From Paenibacillus dendritiformis (lineage in GTDB: Bacteria; Bacillota; Bacilli; Paenibacillales; Paenibacillaceae), in contig NZ_LDIG01000063.1 in the NCBI RefSeq assembly GCF_015845845.1, forward strand, positions 1 through 35,787: a stretch of DNA of 35,787 bases, read 5' to 3'. Of this stretch, positions 16,033 through 24,340 are shown piece by piece. The translations under genes were made by a program, and so were the position numbers. Numbering within the stretch: position 1 is the first letter of the stretch; every line of letters begins with the position of its first letter. Under the pieces are notes generated by a model, which saw only the letters and a list, made by a program, of their open reading frames with translations, was not told where the DNA came from and did no database searches.

Positions 16033-16945
16033 TCGTACCGCCCCCTATCAAGTGAATGAAATAATCTTCCAGTCCATCTTCGCTCAGCGCAATTCTCGTC
16101 ACTTCGATCTCATGCTCGACCAGCATCTTATTGATCTGCCCCTGTTGACCGAGATGCGAATACACACGGATGATCCCGCCGTCCTGCACCTCATAGTCGG
16201 AAATGCCGAAATGCCGCTCCATCAGCATGGCCGCCCGATTATCATTCGAGACCTGGAACTCGAGAAATTTGCGGTTCCGCCGCCGAAGCTCGGCAAAGGA
16301 GAGCTCCTCCAGCAGCTTGCCTTGATGAATAATCCCGATATGATCGGCCAATTGCTCGACCTCGGATAAAATATGGCTCGAAATCAGAATCGTTATTTTG
16401 CGTTCTTCGGCCAGCGACTTGATGAGCTTCCGGATCTCCTTGATGCCGATCGGATCCAAGCCGTTGGTCGGCTCATCGAGGATAAGCAGCTCCGGATGAT
16501 GAAGAATGGCGCGGGCGATGCCCAGCCGCTGCTTCATTCCCAAGGAATATTGGCCGACCAGCTTGGCGGGCTCATGCTGCAGCCCGACGATCTCGAGCGC
16601 TTCTTCGATGGCATTCTTTTTATGAACCCCCATGAGCTTGGCATTGATGAGGAGATTCTCCCGGGCGGTCAAGTTTTCATAGAAGCCCGAGAACTCGACA
16701 ATAGACCCTACTCTCCTTAAGATCTCCTTCTGCTTGCTGTGCAGATGTTCCCCGAACATTTCGATCTCCCCGCGCGTCGGCTTGATTAACCCGAGCAGCA
16801 TGCGAATGGTCGTTGTTTTGCCTGCGCCATTCTGGCCGAGGAAGCCGTAGATCTGCCCCTGCTTCACCGTCATGTTCATGTTGTCTACCGCGGTTTGATC
16901 GCCATAGGTCTTCGTTAATCGGGTCGTCTTGATAATTGCGGTCAT
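16025..16945 (-). CDS. bcrA: ABC transporter ATP-binding protein (BcrA-like)
   Basis: 306 residues from ATG at 16945, placed behind a strong AGGAGGTG; an upstream in-frame start at 16987 has no site. Walker A GQNGAGKTTTIRMLLGLIKP is near 39-58, Q-loop EFSGFYENLTARENL near 86-100, signature YSLGMKQRLGIARAI near 136-150, Walker B LLILDEPTNGLDP near 155-167 and switch ISSHILSEVEQ near 188-198. The C-terminal extension of about 90 residues after the ATPase core is typical of BcrA. It powers the permease encoded next. Four OmpR-type boxes precede the gene (17009-17048), pointing to induction by the upstream two-component pair. Confidence 0.9.
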   Translation of the reverse strand: MTAIIKTTRLTKTYGDQTAVDNMNMTVKQGQIYGFLGQNGAGKTTTIRMLLGLIKPTRGEIEMFGEHLHSKQKEILRRVGSIVEFSGFYENLTARENLLINAKLMGVHKKNAIEEALEIVGLQHEPAKLVGQYSLGMKQRLGIARAILHHPELLILDEPTNGLDPIGIKEIRKLIKSLAEERKITILISSHILSEVEQLADHIGIIHQGKLLEELSFAELRRRNRKFLEFQVSNDNRAAMLMERHFGISDYEVQDGGIIRVYSHLGQQGQINKMLVEHEIEVTRIALSEDGLEDYFIHLIGGGTIG

Positions 16946-17008
16946 TGCTGCACCTCCTGCTGCGGCGCGATGTATTCGCCAGCCCATACCTCAATGATAA
17001 GCAGGCGA

Positions 17009-17048
17009 TTTTAAATGCCTCTTAATCGGTTCTTAATTAAATCTTAAC
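17009..17048. promoter_or_regulatory. Four 11-bp-spaced boxes upstream of bcrA (response-regulator site)
   Basis: On the plus strand TTTTAAA (17009), TCTTAAT (17020), TCTTAAT (17031) and TCTTAAC (17042) start exactly 11 bases apart. On the coding strand these are TTAAGA direct repeats, the geometry of OmpR/PhoP-family binding sites. They end about 60 bases before the bcrA start, and TATCAT at 16999-16994 is placed as a -10. The last box overlaps the stop codon of the kinase gene. The natural binder is the OmpR-type regulator encoded at 18050. Confidence 0.75.
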
Positions 17049-18060
17049 TGTGCTTCGGAAGGGAGAAGGTGAACGAGGTTCGTTGTCCCGGCTCGCTTTC
17101 CGCCCATATTTTCCCGCCGTTCTTCTCGACCAGCGCCTTCGCGATGGCGAGCCCCAGGCCGCTTCCTCCGTACATCGGGCTGCGCGACCGCTCGGTCCGG
17201 TACATTCGTTCGAACACTTTGGCCAATTCATCCTCCGGGATGCCCTGCCCCTTATCCCAGATGGTCAGATGATACGCTCCCGCATGCTCCGCCAGTTCGA
17301 TGCCTAATGCTTGTCCGTCGCGTCCGTGCTGCACGGCGTTTTTCATCATATTATTCATGATTCGCTGGAGGCTGATCCGATCCGCCGTAACGAAGCATTT
17401 GTCCTCGGGAATGGATGCGTTCAGCTTCATGTCCGCCTGCTTCAGCTCGGGGAGAAACGCGATGACCGCCTCGCGCGCCATTTCGGCCAAATCGAGCTTT
17501 TCCGGCCGGAGCGGAACTTCGTCCGCATCCAGCTTGGCCAGATCGAATATTTCATCGATCAACTGCTTCAACGCCGTAGCCTTCCTCAAAATAATGCCGA
17601 CATATTCTTGCTTTTCTTCGCGGGAGGCCGCGATATCATCGTTCAGCGCATCCACATATCCGATAATCGAGGTGAGCGGCGTCCGAATATCATGGGAAAT
17701 ATTGGACAATAGACTTTTTCTCGCGGCTTCGGATTTGATCGTCTGCACCCGAATTTTATCCAATTGCTCGATCAACTCGTTGATGGCGAATATGACCTCG
17801 TTGATGAACGGCTCTTCATTCGCCAGCAGGCGGGTGTTCACATTCCCGCTCCCCGCCCGCTTCAATGCCGCGGACATGTCCGCCAGCTTCGCTCTGAACC
17901 GAAGGCGCATGAGCAGCAGAATAACCGTGATCGCCGCCAGCGCAATAAATAAAGCCCCGTGCAGGAATCGGCGGGGCTGGTTCGTCGCTTCTATCGCAAT
18001 AAGACCGGTCATAAGCAATAATTGCGCGCCGAGAAGCAGGATCGTTGTGTCACGCTTCAT
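17044..18060 (-). CDS. Sensor histidine kinase of the bacitracin-type locus
   Basis: 338 residues from ATG at 18060 (AGGTGAAAAAG upstream; an alternative start at 18075 is less well placed). Two membrane helices at about 6-24 and 33-51 enclose a very short outer loop, the intramembrane-sensing layout of kinases that work with ABC transporters. A HAMP-like linker follows, then the HisKA motif SHDIRTPLTSIIGY with H123, the N-box NNMMKNAVQHG, G1 DKGQGIPED and G2 GGSGLGLAIAKALV. It overlaps the regulator gene by 11 bases. It would phosphorylate the OmpR-type regulator in response to bacitracin or transporter flux; the ligand is inferred. Confidence 0.92.
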   Translation of the reverse strand: MKRDTTILLLGAQLLLMTGLIAIEATNQPRRFLHGALFIALAAITVILLLMRLRFRAKLADMSAALKRAGSGNVNTRLLANEEPFINEVIFAINELIEQLDKIRVQTIKSEAARKSLLSNISHDIRTPLTSIIGYVDALNDDIAASREEKQEYVGIILRKATALKQLIDEIFDLAKLDADEVPLRPEKLDLAEMAREAVIAFLPELKQADMKLNASIPEDKCFVTADRISLQRIMNNMMKNAVQHGRDGQALGIELAEHAGAYHLTIWDKGQGIPEDELAKVFERMYRTERSRSPMYGGSGLGLAIAKALVEKNGGKIWAESEPGQRTSFTFSLPKHS

Positions 18061-18772
18061 CTTTTTCACCTGCAAACTTGTACCCGATTCCCCACACGGT
18101 CTGGATCCATTTCGGATCGGACGGATCGGCTTCGATCTTCTTTCTGAGCTTGCGGATATGCACCATCACGGTATTGTCGTCTTCCAAATAAGCGCTGCCC
18201 CACACCTGGCGAAAAATTTGCGCCTTCGTAAAGACTTGCTCCGGATGGGAAGCCAAAAACTTCAACAGCTCAAATTCCTTGGCCGTCAACGCAACCTCTT
18301 CTCCCTCTATCGTCACCGCATATTTTTTCAGATCGATGGTCAAGCCTTTGTACCGGAGGTGCGGCTCCTCCTGGCCGGCGCTGCTGTTGGCCTCGCTGCC
18401 CAGCACCAAAAACCTTCTCAAATGGGCCTTGATTCTCGCAACCAATTCGTTGATGCTGAACGGCTTCGTCATATAATCATCCGCTCCGATGCCCAACCCC
18501 AGCACCTTGTCTATCTCCTGGTCCTTGGCCGTCAGCATCAGAATCGGAATATTGGTCTTCTGGCGCAATCTCCTGCACACTTCAATGCCGTCGATTTTCG
18601 GCATCATCAGGTCCAGCAGGACCAAATTATATTTATGGCTCTCGAACAAACGTAGGGCCTCCTCTCCATCGGCCGCCGTATCGGCCTGATATCTTTCTCT
18701 TTCCAGATACGTTTTAACCAAGTCTCGGATTTCTTTTTCATCATCGGCTATCAGCACGCGAATCTCTTCCAT
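18050..18772 (-). CDS. OmpR-family response regulator of the bacitracin-type locus
   Basis: 240 residues. Receiver domain 1-120: acidic DDEKE at 10-14, phosphoacceptor D54 in VLLDLMMPKIDG, switch T in MLTAKD near 81 and lysine in DYMTKPFS near 104. The winged-helix domain spans about 135-237: VALTAKEFELLKFLASHPEQ, the recognition helix DDNTVMVHIRKLRKKIEADP, and the wing WIQTVWGIGYKF. First gene of the five-gene unit reading RR, kinase, bcrA, bcrB, bcrC. The 11-bp direct repeats at 17009-17048 are its probable target. A separate inverted repeat (18877-18896) sits in its own upstream region. Confidence 0.93.
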   Translation of the reverse strand: MEEIRVLIADDEKEIRDLVKTYLERERYQADTAADGEEALRLFESHKYNLVLLDLMMPKIDGIEVCRRLRQKTNIPILMLTAKDQEIDKVLGLGIGADDYMTKPFSINELVARIKAHLRRFLVLGSEANSSAGQEEPHLRYKGLTIDLKKYAVTIEGEEVALTAKEFELLKFLASHPEQVFTKAQIFRQVWGSAYLEDDNTVMVHIRKLRKKIEADPSDPKWIQTVWGIGYKFAGEKDEA

Positions 18773-18876
18773 CTTCTCACCGTTTCCACAAGGTTATTTG
18801 CAGTCATTGATAACATGCTCTGATCCCGGGGACGAGACACGATGCCGCCAGGCGGAACATCGCGTATGGCCGCTCT

Positions 18877-18896
18877 TGATCATTCGTCCATGATCA
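18877..18896. promoter_or_regulatory. Inverted repeat upstream of the bacitracin-type regulator gene
   Basis: TGATCAT (18877-18883) and ATGATCA (18890-18896) form a 7-6-7 dyad about 105 bases before the start at 18772, beside a TAATAT (-10-like, minus strand). It does not resemble the TTAAGA boxes near bcrA. Role unknown. Confidence 0.3.
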
Positions 18897-18959
18897 TATT
18901 ACAGGATAACCGGCTTGTCCGCTATCAATGTGACGGAAATGAAAGACTCTGGCTCATAC

Positions 18960-18989
18960 AAAAAGGCTGCCGGAAATGTCCGGCAGCCT
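18960..18989 (-). terminator. Terminator of the dehydratase-activase operon
   Basis: Read on the minus strand, AGGCTGCCGGA (18989-18979) pairs with TCCGGCAGCCT (18974-18964) over a 4-base loop and is followed by TTTTTG. It lies 22 bases after the stop at 19011. Confidence 0.9.
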
Positions 18990-19010
18990 CTTCCTAAGCT
19001 GCATCCCTGC

Positions 19011-20705
19011 TCATCGCGATGACCGCGGCGACAGGATCCGCAGCGATCGGGAGAGCCAGCTTGCGCCCATCGCGCCATGGATTAACCGATGAACCCCATA
19101 TACGCCATTCGCCGCCGTGCATGCGACGACATGACGGCTTGTCCGCAGCGAATGGGTAAAGCACGAACGTTCCCTTATTTTTTGCAGATGATCTTCGGTC
19201 ATGCCTTTTTTCGACAATGCCTCGTCAAATTCTTGCTGTGCCGCCTGCTTGGCTTTGAACAGCATCATCTGCACCCGGCTGTACACGTTGATCGCCCCGT
19301 CGCCCGTCGTCTCGATCGGCAGAAAGATCGCGTCGGGATATTTCTCGGTAATTAACGATTGCACCCCGTCGGATACCCCGGAAGATGGCATGCACCCGAA
19401 CGGCTTGACGGAGATCGTCATGTTCACCTTCCGCTTCTTGACGTTCAAGATCAGCTTGCCGACCTCCATATGGCCTTCTCCGCCCCGCAAATGATTATTG
19501 TAGTGCTCATGGGCGACCCGGGCAATCTCCTCCATGTCGGGCAGATGATAGCGATACAGACCGATGGTCCGCGCATACGCGTGGAACATGACCCGCAGGA
19601 CGCGATCGGCGAGCCACAGCATCCGCAGCCGCTTCTGCGGATTTTTCCCTGCCAGGCCATGCTTCCCGGAGTCGGCTTGACGAAGCGTCATCCGCTCCTT
19701 CGTATCGAAGCGCCCGGACCAGATCAGGAACAAGATCCAGGCCGTCATCGACTGCACTTCGACCTCGGCCCCTTCGCTTTCCAGGAAACGCTGCAGTTGA
19801 TAATTCCCGTCTCCCTCGGTAGTCATCGCCCAGAATTCGCCGAGAATGCTTACTTTCGGTTTGACCCTGGTCCGGTCTACCGGAACGGCCTGCAGTTCCT
19901 TGCGGCTCTTGAGCAAGGCCGGCCGCAGCCGTTTGCGTTCGCTCATCGCTTCATAGAGATACCGCTTGCACCGTTCCAGCGCGGCATCCGTCGCGCCGGG
20001 CTCCACTTCATAAGGGCGGATACGGTACGCGAGCGCATTCAAAATGTCTCCCAGAAGCACGGCCTTCAAAAAGCTGAGAAAAAACGCGGTATCCAGCTTC
20101 AAGGCCGATTCGCTGCCGGTCGCCTGCTTCAGCCCGTCGGTCTGCTGAAAAATGAGAACCCGAAACCCGTCAAACCCTGCATCGCGCAGCGCCTTCCGGT
20201 ACTCCGTAACATAGGTTCCGAAGCGGCACGGGCCGCAGGAACCGCTCGTGACGAACAAATAGCGGGAGATGATCTCCTCCTTCGATTTCCCCTCCACATC
20301 CCGCAAGTGATGCAAATATTTGATCAAATTGCCGACCGTGAAGTAGGTTGGATTGCACTGCCCGCGGTTGCCGAACTCTTTCCCGTAGCGAAGGGACTCA
20401 TTGTCCGGACAATCGAGATGCTTTACCCGATACCCCAACCCCGTCAGCGCGCCCTCGACCAAATAATCGTGGGCCATCGTCAAGCCTCCGAAGAGAAGGG
20501 TTGTCGTCGCTTTGTCTTTGGCCAAAAACTGCCGCGGCACCGGATCGAACCATTGGCTCATGGTCTGCTGATCCAGGCCGAGCGCTTTTTCCTGTTCCTT
20601 CTGAAAGTTCAGCATCATCTCTTCGATAGACGCCTGATTTTTGTCTCTTTGCTTGCTTCCTGCAACAGACATTTCCTGACTCACTCCTTCGTTATTCGTT
20701 TGCAT
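19011..20705 (-). CDS. HgdB-like 2-hydroxyacyl-CoA dehydratase-related protein, partner of the activase
   Basis: 564 residues. After a 45-residue polar N-terminus the protein has the alpha/beta, cysteine-bearing layout of 2-hydroxyacyl-CoA dehydratase subunits: HLDCPDNESLRYGKEF (C99), GNRGQCNPTYFTVGNL (C117), TSGSCGPCRFGTYVTEYRKA (C157, C160) and a late CMPSSGVSDG. These cysteines could hold a 4Fe-4S cluster. In several Firmicutes and clostridia this part is fused to the activase-like part; here it is a separate gene beginning one base after the stop of the 1156-residue activase, so the two are translationally coupled. No CoA ligase or classic dehydratase genes lie nearby, so the substrate is unknown. 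Confidence 0.8.
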   Translation of the reverse strand: MQTNNEGVSQEMSVAGSKQRDKNQASIEEMMLNFQKEQEKALGLDQQTMSQWFDPVPRQFLAKDKATTTLLFGGLTMAHDYLVEGALTGLGYRVKHLDCPDNESLRYGKEFGNRGQCNPTYFTVGNLIKYLHHLRDVEGKSKEEIISRYLFVTSGSCGPCRFGTYVTEYRKALRDAGFDGFRVLIFQQTDGLKQATGSESALKLDTAFFLSFLKAVLLGDILNALAYRIRPYEVEPGATDAALERCKRYLYEAMSERKRLRPALLKSRKELQAVPVDRTRVKPKVSILGEFWAMTTEGDGNYQLQRFLESEGAEVEVQSMTAWILFLIWSGRFDTKERMTLRQADSGKHGLAGKNPQKRLRMLWLADRVLRVMFHAYARTIGLYRYHLPDMEEIARVAHEHYNNHLRGGEGHMEVGKLILNVKKRKVNMTISVKPFGCMPSSGVSDGVQSLITEKYPDAIFLPIETTGDGAINVYSRVQMMLFKAKQAAQQEFDEALSKKGMTEDHLQKIRERSCFTHSLRTSRHVVACTAANGVYGVHRLIHGAMGASWLSRSLRILSPRSSR

Positions 20706-20706
20706 G

Positions 20707-23700
20707 TTATATTACCTCGGCTTGTTCTCCGGGCTTTCTGCCCGTAAGCTCGGCAAGCTTTTGATCCAGCCGCTGCTGCAGCTCCGCCTTTTTGCGCGCC
20801 ACATCCTGCAGCCGTTCTTCATGCAGACCGAGACTGTGCGCATACGTCTTCACCCGGATCTTGATCGAGCCGCCCGGTTTATTGGCGTCGATATCGTGCA
20901 GCGCGGAGTATGGCGTCCCGGCCGTCGATATGATCGATTCGATCAGCCCGTAGGTAGGCGCATCATGTCCGCATTTGAAGCTGGACAGATCCAATACCGC
21001 CACATTGGGGTGACGCGCGGCGAACTTGGCCGCCCACACTTTTTGCACGCTGTTGGAGCTGAAATTTTCAGGCCATACATCGCTTACTTCCAGAGCATAT
21101 TCGACGCGGCCGCTCTTCAGATCCTCGCTGAAAAAGCGCTGCAGCCATGCCTCGTCCTTCGGAATGGATCGCATGGATAACACAGGGTAGCCGAGCACCT
21201 GGAACTCTTCGAGCACGCCGTGATTCAATCCGGGGTCGGAATGATAAGGGCGGCCGATCATCAGGATGGCAAGCCGATTTTCCCGCTCGATCTGCTCCAG
21301 GATCTCCCGGCCCTTCTCCTGCATTTCCGCATCGAACCGATCCATCGCCTTCCACCCCTGCTCTGCGGCAAAATCGCTCTCGTCTTCGGTGATCTGCAGC
21401 TTCTCGGCGAATGCCTCGAACAACTGCTTTTTTAGCATGTTCGGCTCGGTGAAGGTAACCGCCGGATCCAGGTAGGCGATTCCTCTCGTCGCGAAAAAAT
21501 CGACCTCCTTGGTGAAGGCGGCTTTAATTACGTTCGGAGCGCCCGCCACGATCGGGCAGCTCGCCGAGTCCATCACATTGTGAAGATGGGTCGGGATATG
21601 CGTGATGCACGGGAAAAAGATGTAATCGAGCGGTTTGGACTCATGGTGCTTGAACAGCAGATTATGGACATGAGCCTGGGCCGCTTTCGACGGGTAGCAA
21701 GGATCGATCGAGCCATATTTTCCGCCTTCCTGCCACATTTCCTCGCTCGTGTTATCACTGAATACGATGTTGCGCTTATCGATCCCGAGCGTCTCGAAGT
21801 ACGTCCGCCAAAACGGAGCGGTCGACCAAATATTCAATACTTTCGGTATCCCGATCCGGATCCGCCGGCGCCGCTCCATCGATTCGGCGGAAGAGCGCGC
21901 GAACGGACGCCGGTTCGGTATTTTGCGCATGCCAAATCCGAACAAGCGGCGTTTCAACAGGATGTCCTCCACCTCCGCCCCCGCTTCCGGCAGCGGATCC
22001 GCATCGTAGAAATGCTGGAACATGCGCCGCGCTTCATATTCGACGAGATTCGGATAATGCTTTTTCAACGCCTGCCGCTCTTTCGTTAATTTCAAGACCG
22101 CTTCCTGGTCTTCCACCGTTCCTTTCTCGCAAGAGAACCCGGAAATATAACGGGCCGTCAGGCCGTCCGGCGTCTCGGAATCGATAAACGTCCGGCTGCA
22201 GTGGTTGGGACAAAAATTGCAGCGGGTCGATTCATCCTTGCGGCTTACATACCTCAGATTGATAGCGGCATCCAGGCCCAGGAAGCTGGAATACCCCCGC
22301 CGCTTCACGACGCGCAGCGTTTCCATGGCGGCTCCGATCGCCCCCGCTTCGCCCGGATGCGGATGAACGTATACTTCGGCATCGGGTACCCGCTCCTTGA
22401 TATAGTCGACCTGGGCCTTGACGGCGGCCAGATTGTATTGGGTTCCGCCCTGGAGCACGAACTTGCGGCCGAGCTCGGACATGCGCGGAATCTGCACGAC
22501 ATACTGCCATACGTTTTTGGGCAGGACGAGAGCGAGCCCGGCGAGCAATTCCTCCTTCGAATACCCTTCCTTCTGGAAATTGACCCGATCCGCATCGAGG
22601 AATACCGCGCAGCCGTAAGAAAATTTCGGACTCAAATCGGCATGGAAAGCCGTATCCGCATATTCTTGCACCGGAATGCCGAACTGATCCGCCATCGCTT
22701 GCAGGAGCATTCCGTTGCCCGCGGAGCATTGATTGGACAGCTTGAAATTGCGAATGTCCCGGTTTTTGAGGAAAAGAACCTTGATGTCCTGACCGCCGAT
22801 ATCACAAATGACATCGATGTCGCCGAACTGGTGAACGGCGCTCATCATATGCGCGACCGTCTCCACGATATTGACGTCGGCACGCAGCGTTTTTTCCAGC
22901 ACGTCTGCGGCGTATCCCGTAGCGCCGAAGCCGAAAATCTCCAGTTCGGCCCCCTGCCCCTTCAGCGTGTCCCGGATCCGCTTCAGCATTTCCTTCGTAT
23001 CTTCCAGCGGATTCCCCTTGGACAGTTGATATTCTTTCAGCAAAATATCCCCTTGTTCATCCACCAGTACGGCTTTGGACGAAGTGGAACCGCCATCCAA
23101 TCCGATCACCGCCCTGACCTTCTGGCCCGGCGTGAACGTCGCGGGAGTGAACTTGGGGATGCTGTAGCTCCGACGGAACTGCTCCAGCTCCGTCTCGCTG
23201 GCCACCAGCGGCGGGCCTGCCTTCTCGCCCAGCTTCGCCTTGCGGCCGTGGGCAATGAACTCCTTCAGCTTCTCCAAACCCGCGTATAAGCCGACATCCG
23301 CCGGTTCATGCAGTCCATACAGGACCGCGCCGTAAGCCGCATAATACTGCGAATTCTCCGGAACGAAGATCAAGCTGTCGACAGGCATATCTTGCGGATA
23401 TTCATACCCGCGCTCTTTCCAGGTCTGAGGAATTCGCAACCGCCAGCATTCCTGCAAGAAAGGCAAATAGGTGTTTGGCCCGCCCAGCAGCAGGACGCGG
23501 TGCCGCAGCGTGTTTCCCCGAGTGAGCACGGAGAGGTTTTGCATGACGATGGCATCTGCGAGCGAGCACATGATCTCCCCTGATGGAATGCCGCTTTTCA
23601 CGAGATTGACGATATCGGTTTCGGCAAATACGCCGCACTTGGCAGCAACATGATGCAGCTTCGAATCGTCAAAGCGCAGCTTGCCTACTTCTTCCGCAGG

Positions 23701-24177
23701 CATCCCTACTTTAATCATGCACTTGTCGATCGTGGCGCCCGTACCGGAGGCGCATTTGTCATTCATGGAGGTAAGCGCTTGCTTATTGCCCGTTTCCTTG
23801 TTTTCCTTGAAAATGATAATCTTCGCGTCCTGCCCCCCGAGTTCGATGACGCTTCCGACATCGGGATGGAGATGCTCCACGGCCATCGTGACCGCATTGA
23901 CCTCCTGCACGAATTTCGCCCCGATATGGGGCGCGATGGGCCCGCTGCCGGAGCCGGTCGCAAAGACACGAATGTTTTCCGGCTTCATATCCGGAAATTC
24001 GTTGCCGATGGCAACCAGCAATTCCAGCACTTTCTCTGCCTGCTTCGTATGATGGCGCTGATAATCCGACCATACGATTTGCTTGCTGTCCGGATCCACC
24101 GCTGTCGCTTTGACGGTCGTCGAGCCGACGTCAATTCCAATAATGAGCGAATCCAGCTCCCGGGTAATGGTTGTCAT
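20707..24177 (-). CDS. Giant acyl-CoA dehydratase activase (two BcrAD/BadFG ATPase domains plus DUF2229)
   Basis: 1156 residues. Domain 1 (about 11-290) is a BadF/BadG/BcrA/BcrD (HgdC-type) ASKHA ATPase: GIDVGSTTVKATAVD at 14-28, IELGGQDAKIIIF near 111-123, and the two cluster cysteines C142 (NDKCASGTG) and C181 (AAKCGVFAETD). Domain 2 (about 352-625) repeats it: GLDGGSTSSKAVLVD, CDIGGQDIKVLFLK, SNQCSAGNGMLLQ and SYGCAVFLDADRV. A CNFCPNHCSRTF cysteine motif near 675 leads into a DUF2229 region, which ends with the RPYHSDPGLNHG and CGHDAPTYGLIES segments. HgdC-type proteins use ATP to push an electron from a 4Fe-4S cluster into a dehydratase. The ATG follows AAGGAGG. A CRP/Fnr-type palindrome upstream suggests control by oxygen or redox state. 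Confidence 0.87.
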   Translation of the reverse strand: MTTITRELDSLIIGIDVGSTTVKATAVDPDSKQIVWSDYQRHHTKQAEKVLELLVAIGNEFPDMKPENIRVFATGSGSGPIAPHIGAKFVQEVNAVTMAVEHLHPDVGSVIELGGQDAKIIIFKENKETGNKQALTSMNDKCASGTGATIDKCMIKVGMPAEEVGKLRFDDSKLHHVAAKCGVFAETDIVNLVKSGIPSGEIMCSLADAIVMQNLSVLTRGNTLRHRVLLLGGPNTYLPFLQECWRLRIPQTWKERGYEYPQDMPVDSLIFVPENSQYYAAYGAVLYGLHEPADVGLYAGLEKLKEFIAHGRKAKLGEKAGPPLVASETELEQFRRSYSIPKFTPATFTPGQKVRAVIGLDGGSTSSKAVLVDEQGDILLKEYQLSKGNPLEDTKEMLKRIRDTLKGQGAELEIFGFGATGYAADVLEKTLRADVNIVETVAHMMSAVHQFGDIDVICDIGGQDIKVLFLKNRDIRNFKLSNQCSAGNGMLLQAMADQFGIPVQEYADTAFHADLSPKFSYGCAVFLDADRVNFQKEGYSKEELLAGLALVLPKNVWQYVVQIPRMSELGRKFVLQGGTQYNLAAVKAQVDYIKERVPDAEVYVHPHPGEAGAIGAAMETLRVVKRRGYSSFLGLDAAINLRYVSRKDESTRCNFCPNHCSRTFIDSETPDGLTARYISGFSCEKGTVEDQEAVLKLTKERQALKKHYPNLVEYEARRMFQHFYDADPLPEAGAEVEDILLKRRLFGFGMRKIPNRRPFARSSAESMERRRRIRIGIPKVLNIWSTAPFWRTYFETLGIDKRNIVFSDNTSEEMWQEGGKYGSIDPCYPSKAAQAHVHNLLFKHHESKPLDYIFFPCITHIPTHLHNVMDSASCPIVAGAPNVIKAAFTKEVDFFATRGIAYLDPAVTFTEPNMLKKQLFEAFAEKLQITEDESDFAAEQGWKAMDRFDAEMQEKGREILEQIERENRLAILMIGRPYHSDPGLNHGVLEEFQVLGYPVLSMRSIPKDEAWLQRFFSEDLKSGRVEYALEVSDVWPENFSSNSVQKVWAAKFAARHPNVAVLDLSSFKCGHDAPTYGLIESIISTAGTPYSALHDIDANKPGGSIKIRVKTYAHSLGLHEERLQDVARKKAELQQRLDQKLAELTGRKPGEQAEVI

Positions 24178-24212
24178 TCGATTGCCTCCTTATCCCAGAT
24201 CAGGTTTTGCTT

Positions 24213-24222
24213 AGTGTACACT
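24213..24222. promoter_or_regulatory. Short palindrome in the activase promoter
   Basis: AGTGTACACT is a 10-bp perfect dyad whose centre is 18 bases from that of the larger palindrome at 24226-24245. On the minus strand it contains TACACT, a candidate -10 element about 40 bases before the activase start. Confidence 0.4.
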
Positions 24223-24225
24223 TCA

Positions 24226-24245
24226 GGTGTGATATTTATCACACC
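24226..24245. promoter_or_regulatory. CRP/Fnr-type operator upstream of the activase operon
   Basis: GGTGTGATATTTATCACACC is a perfect 9-2-9 dyad containing TGTGA-N6-TCACA, the consensus of CRP/Fnr-family regulators including Firmicute Fnr. It also approaches the Rex consensus but lacks the GTGAA/TTCAC core. It overlaps the expected -35 position, which would suit a repressor better than a class II activator. Confidence 0.7.
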
Positions 24246-24284
24246 CGCGTCGCTAACCTATACAAAAGATTCTTTTTCGGATGA

Positions 24285-24339
24285 AAAAGAGAAAGGCCAT
24301 AAAGGCGGCGAGAGCAATGGCTCAACCCGCTTTTATGGC
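24285..24339 (-). terminator. Terminator of speD
   Basis: On the minus strand GCCATAAAAGCGG (24339-24327) pairs with CCGCCTTTATGGC (24308-24296), with one bulge, and a CTTTCTCTTTTTC tail follows. It begins right after the speD stop at 24341. Confidence 0.75.
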
Positions 24340-24340
24340 T

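Noticed and set aside
17300..18655. 451-codon plus-strand frame opposite the two-component genes
   Set aside because: Serine- and arginine-rich antisense shadow; the minus strand has unmistakable kinase and regulator domains.
19359..20747. 462-codon plus-strand frame opposite the HgdB-like gene
   Set aside because: Antisense shadow without ribosome site or motif.
24226..24245. Reading the activase palindrome as a Rex site
   Set aside because: Rex needs a GTGAA/TTCAC core; here it is GTGAT/ATCAC, which fits TGTGA-N6-TCACA of the CRP/Fnr family better. Kept only as an alternative.
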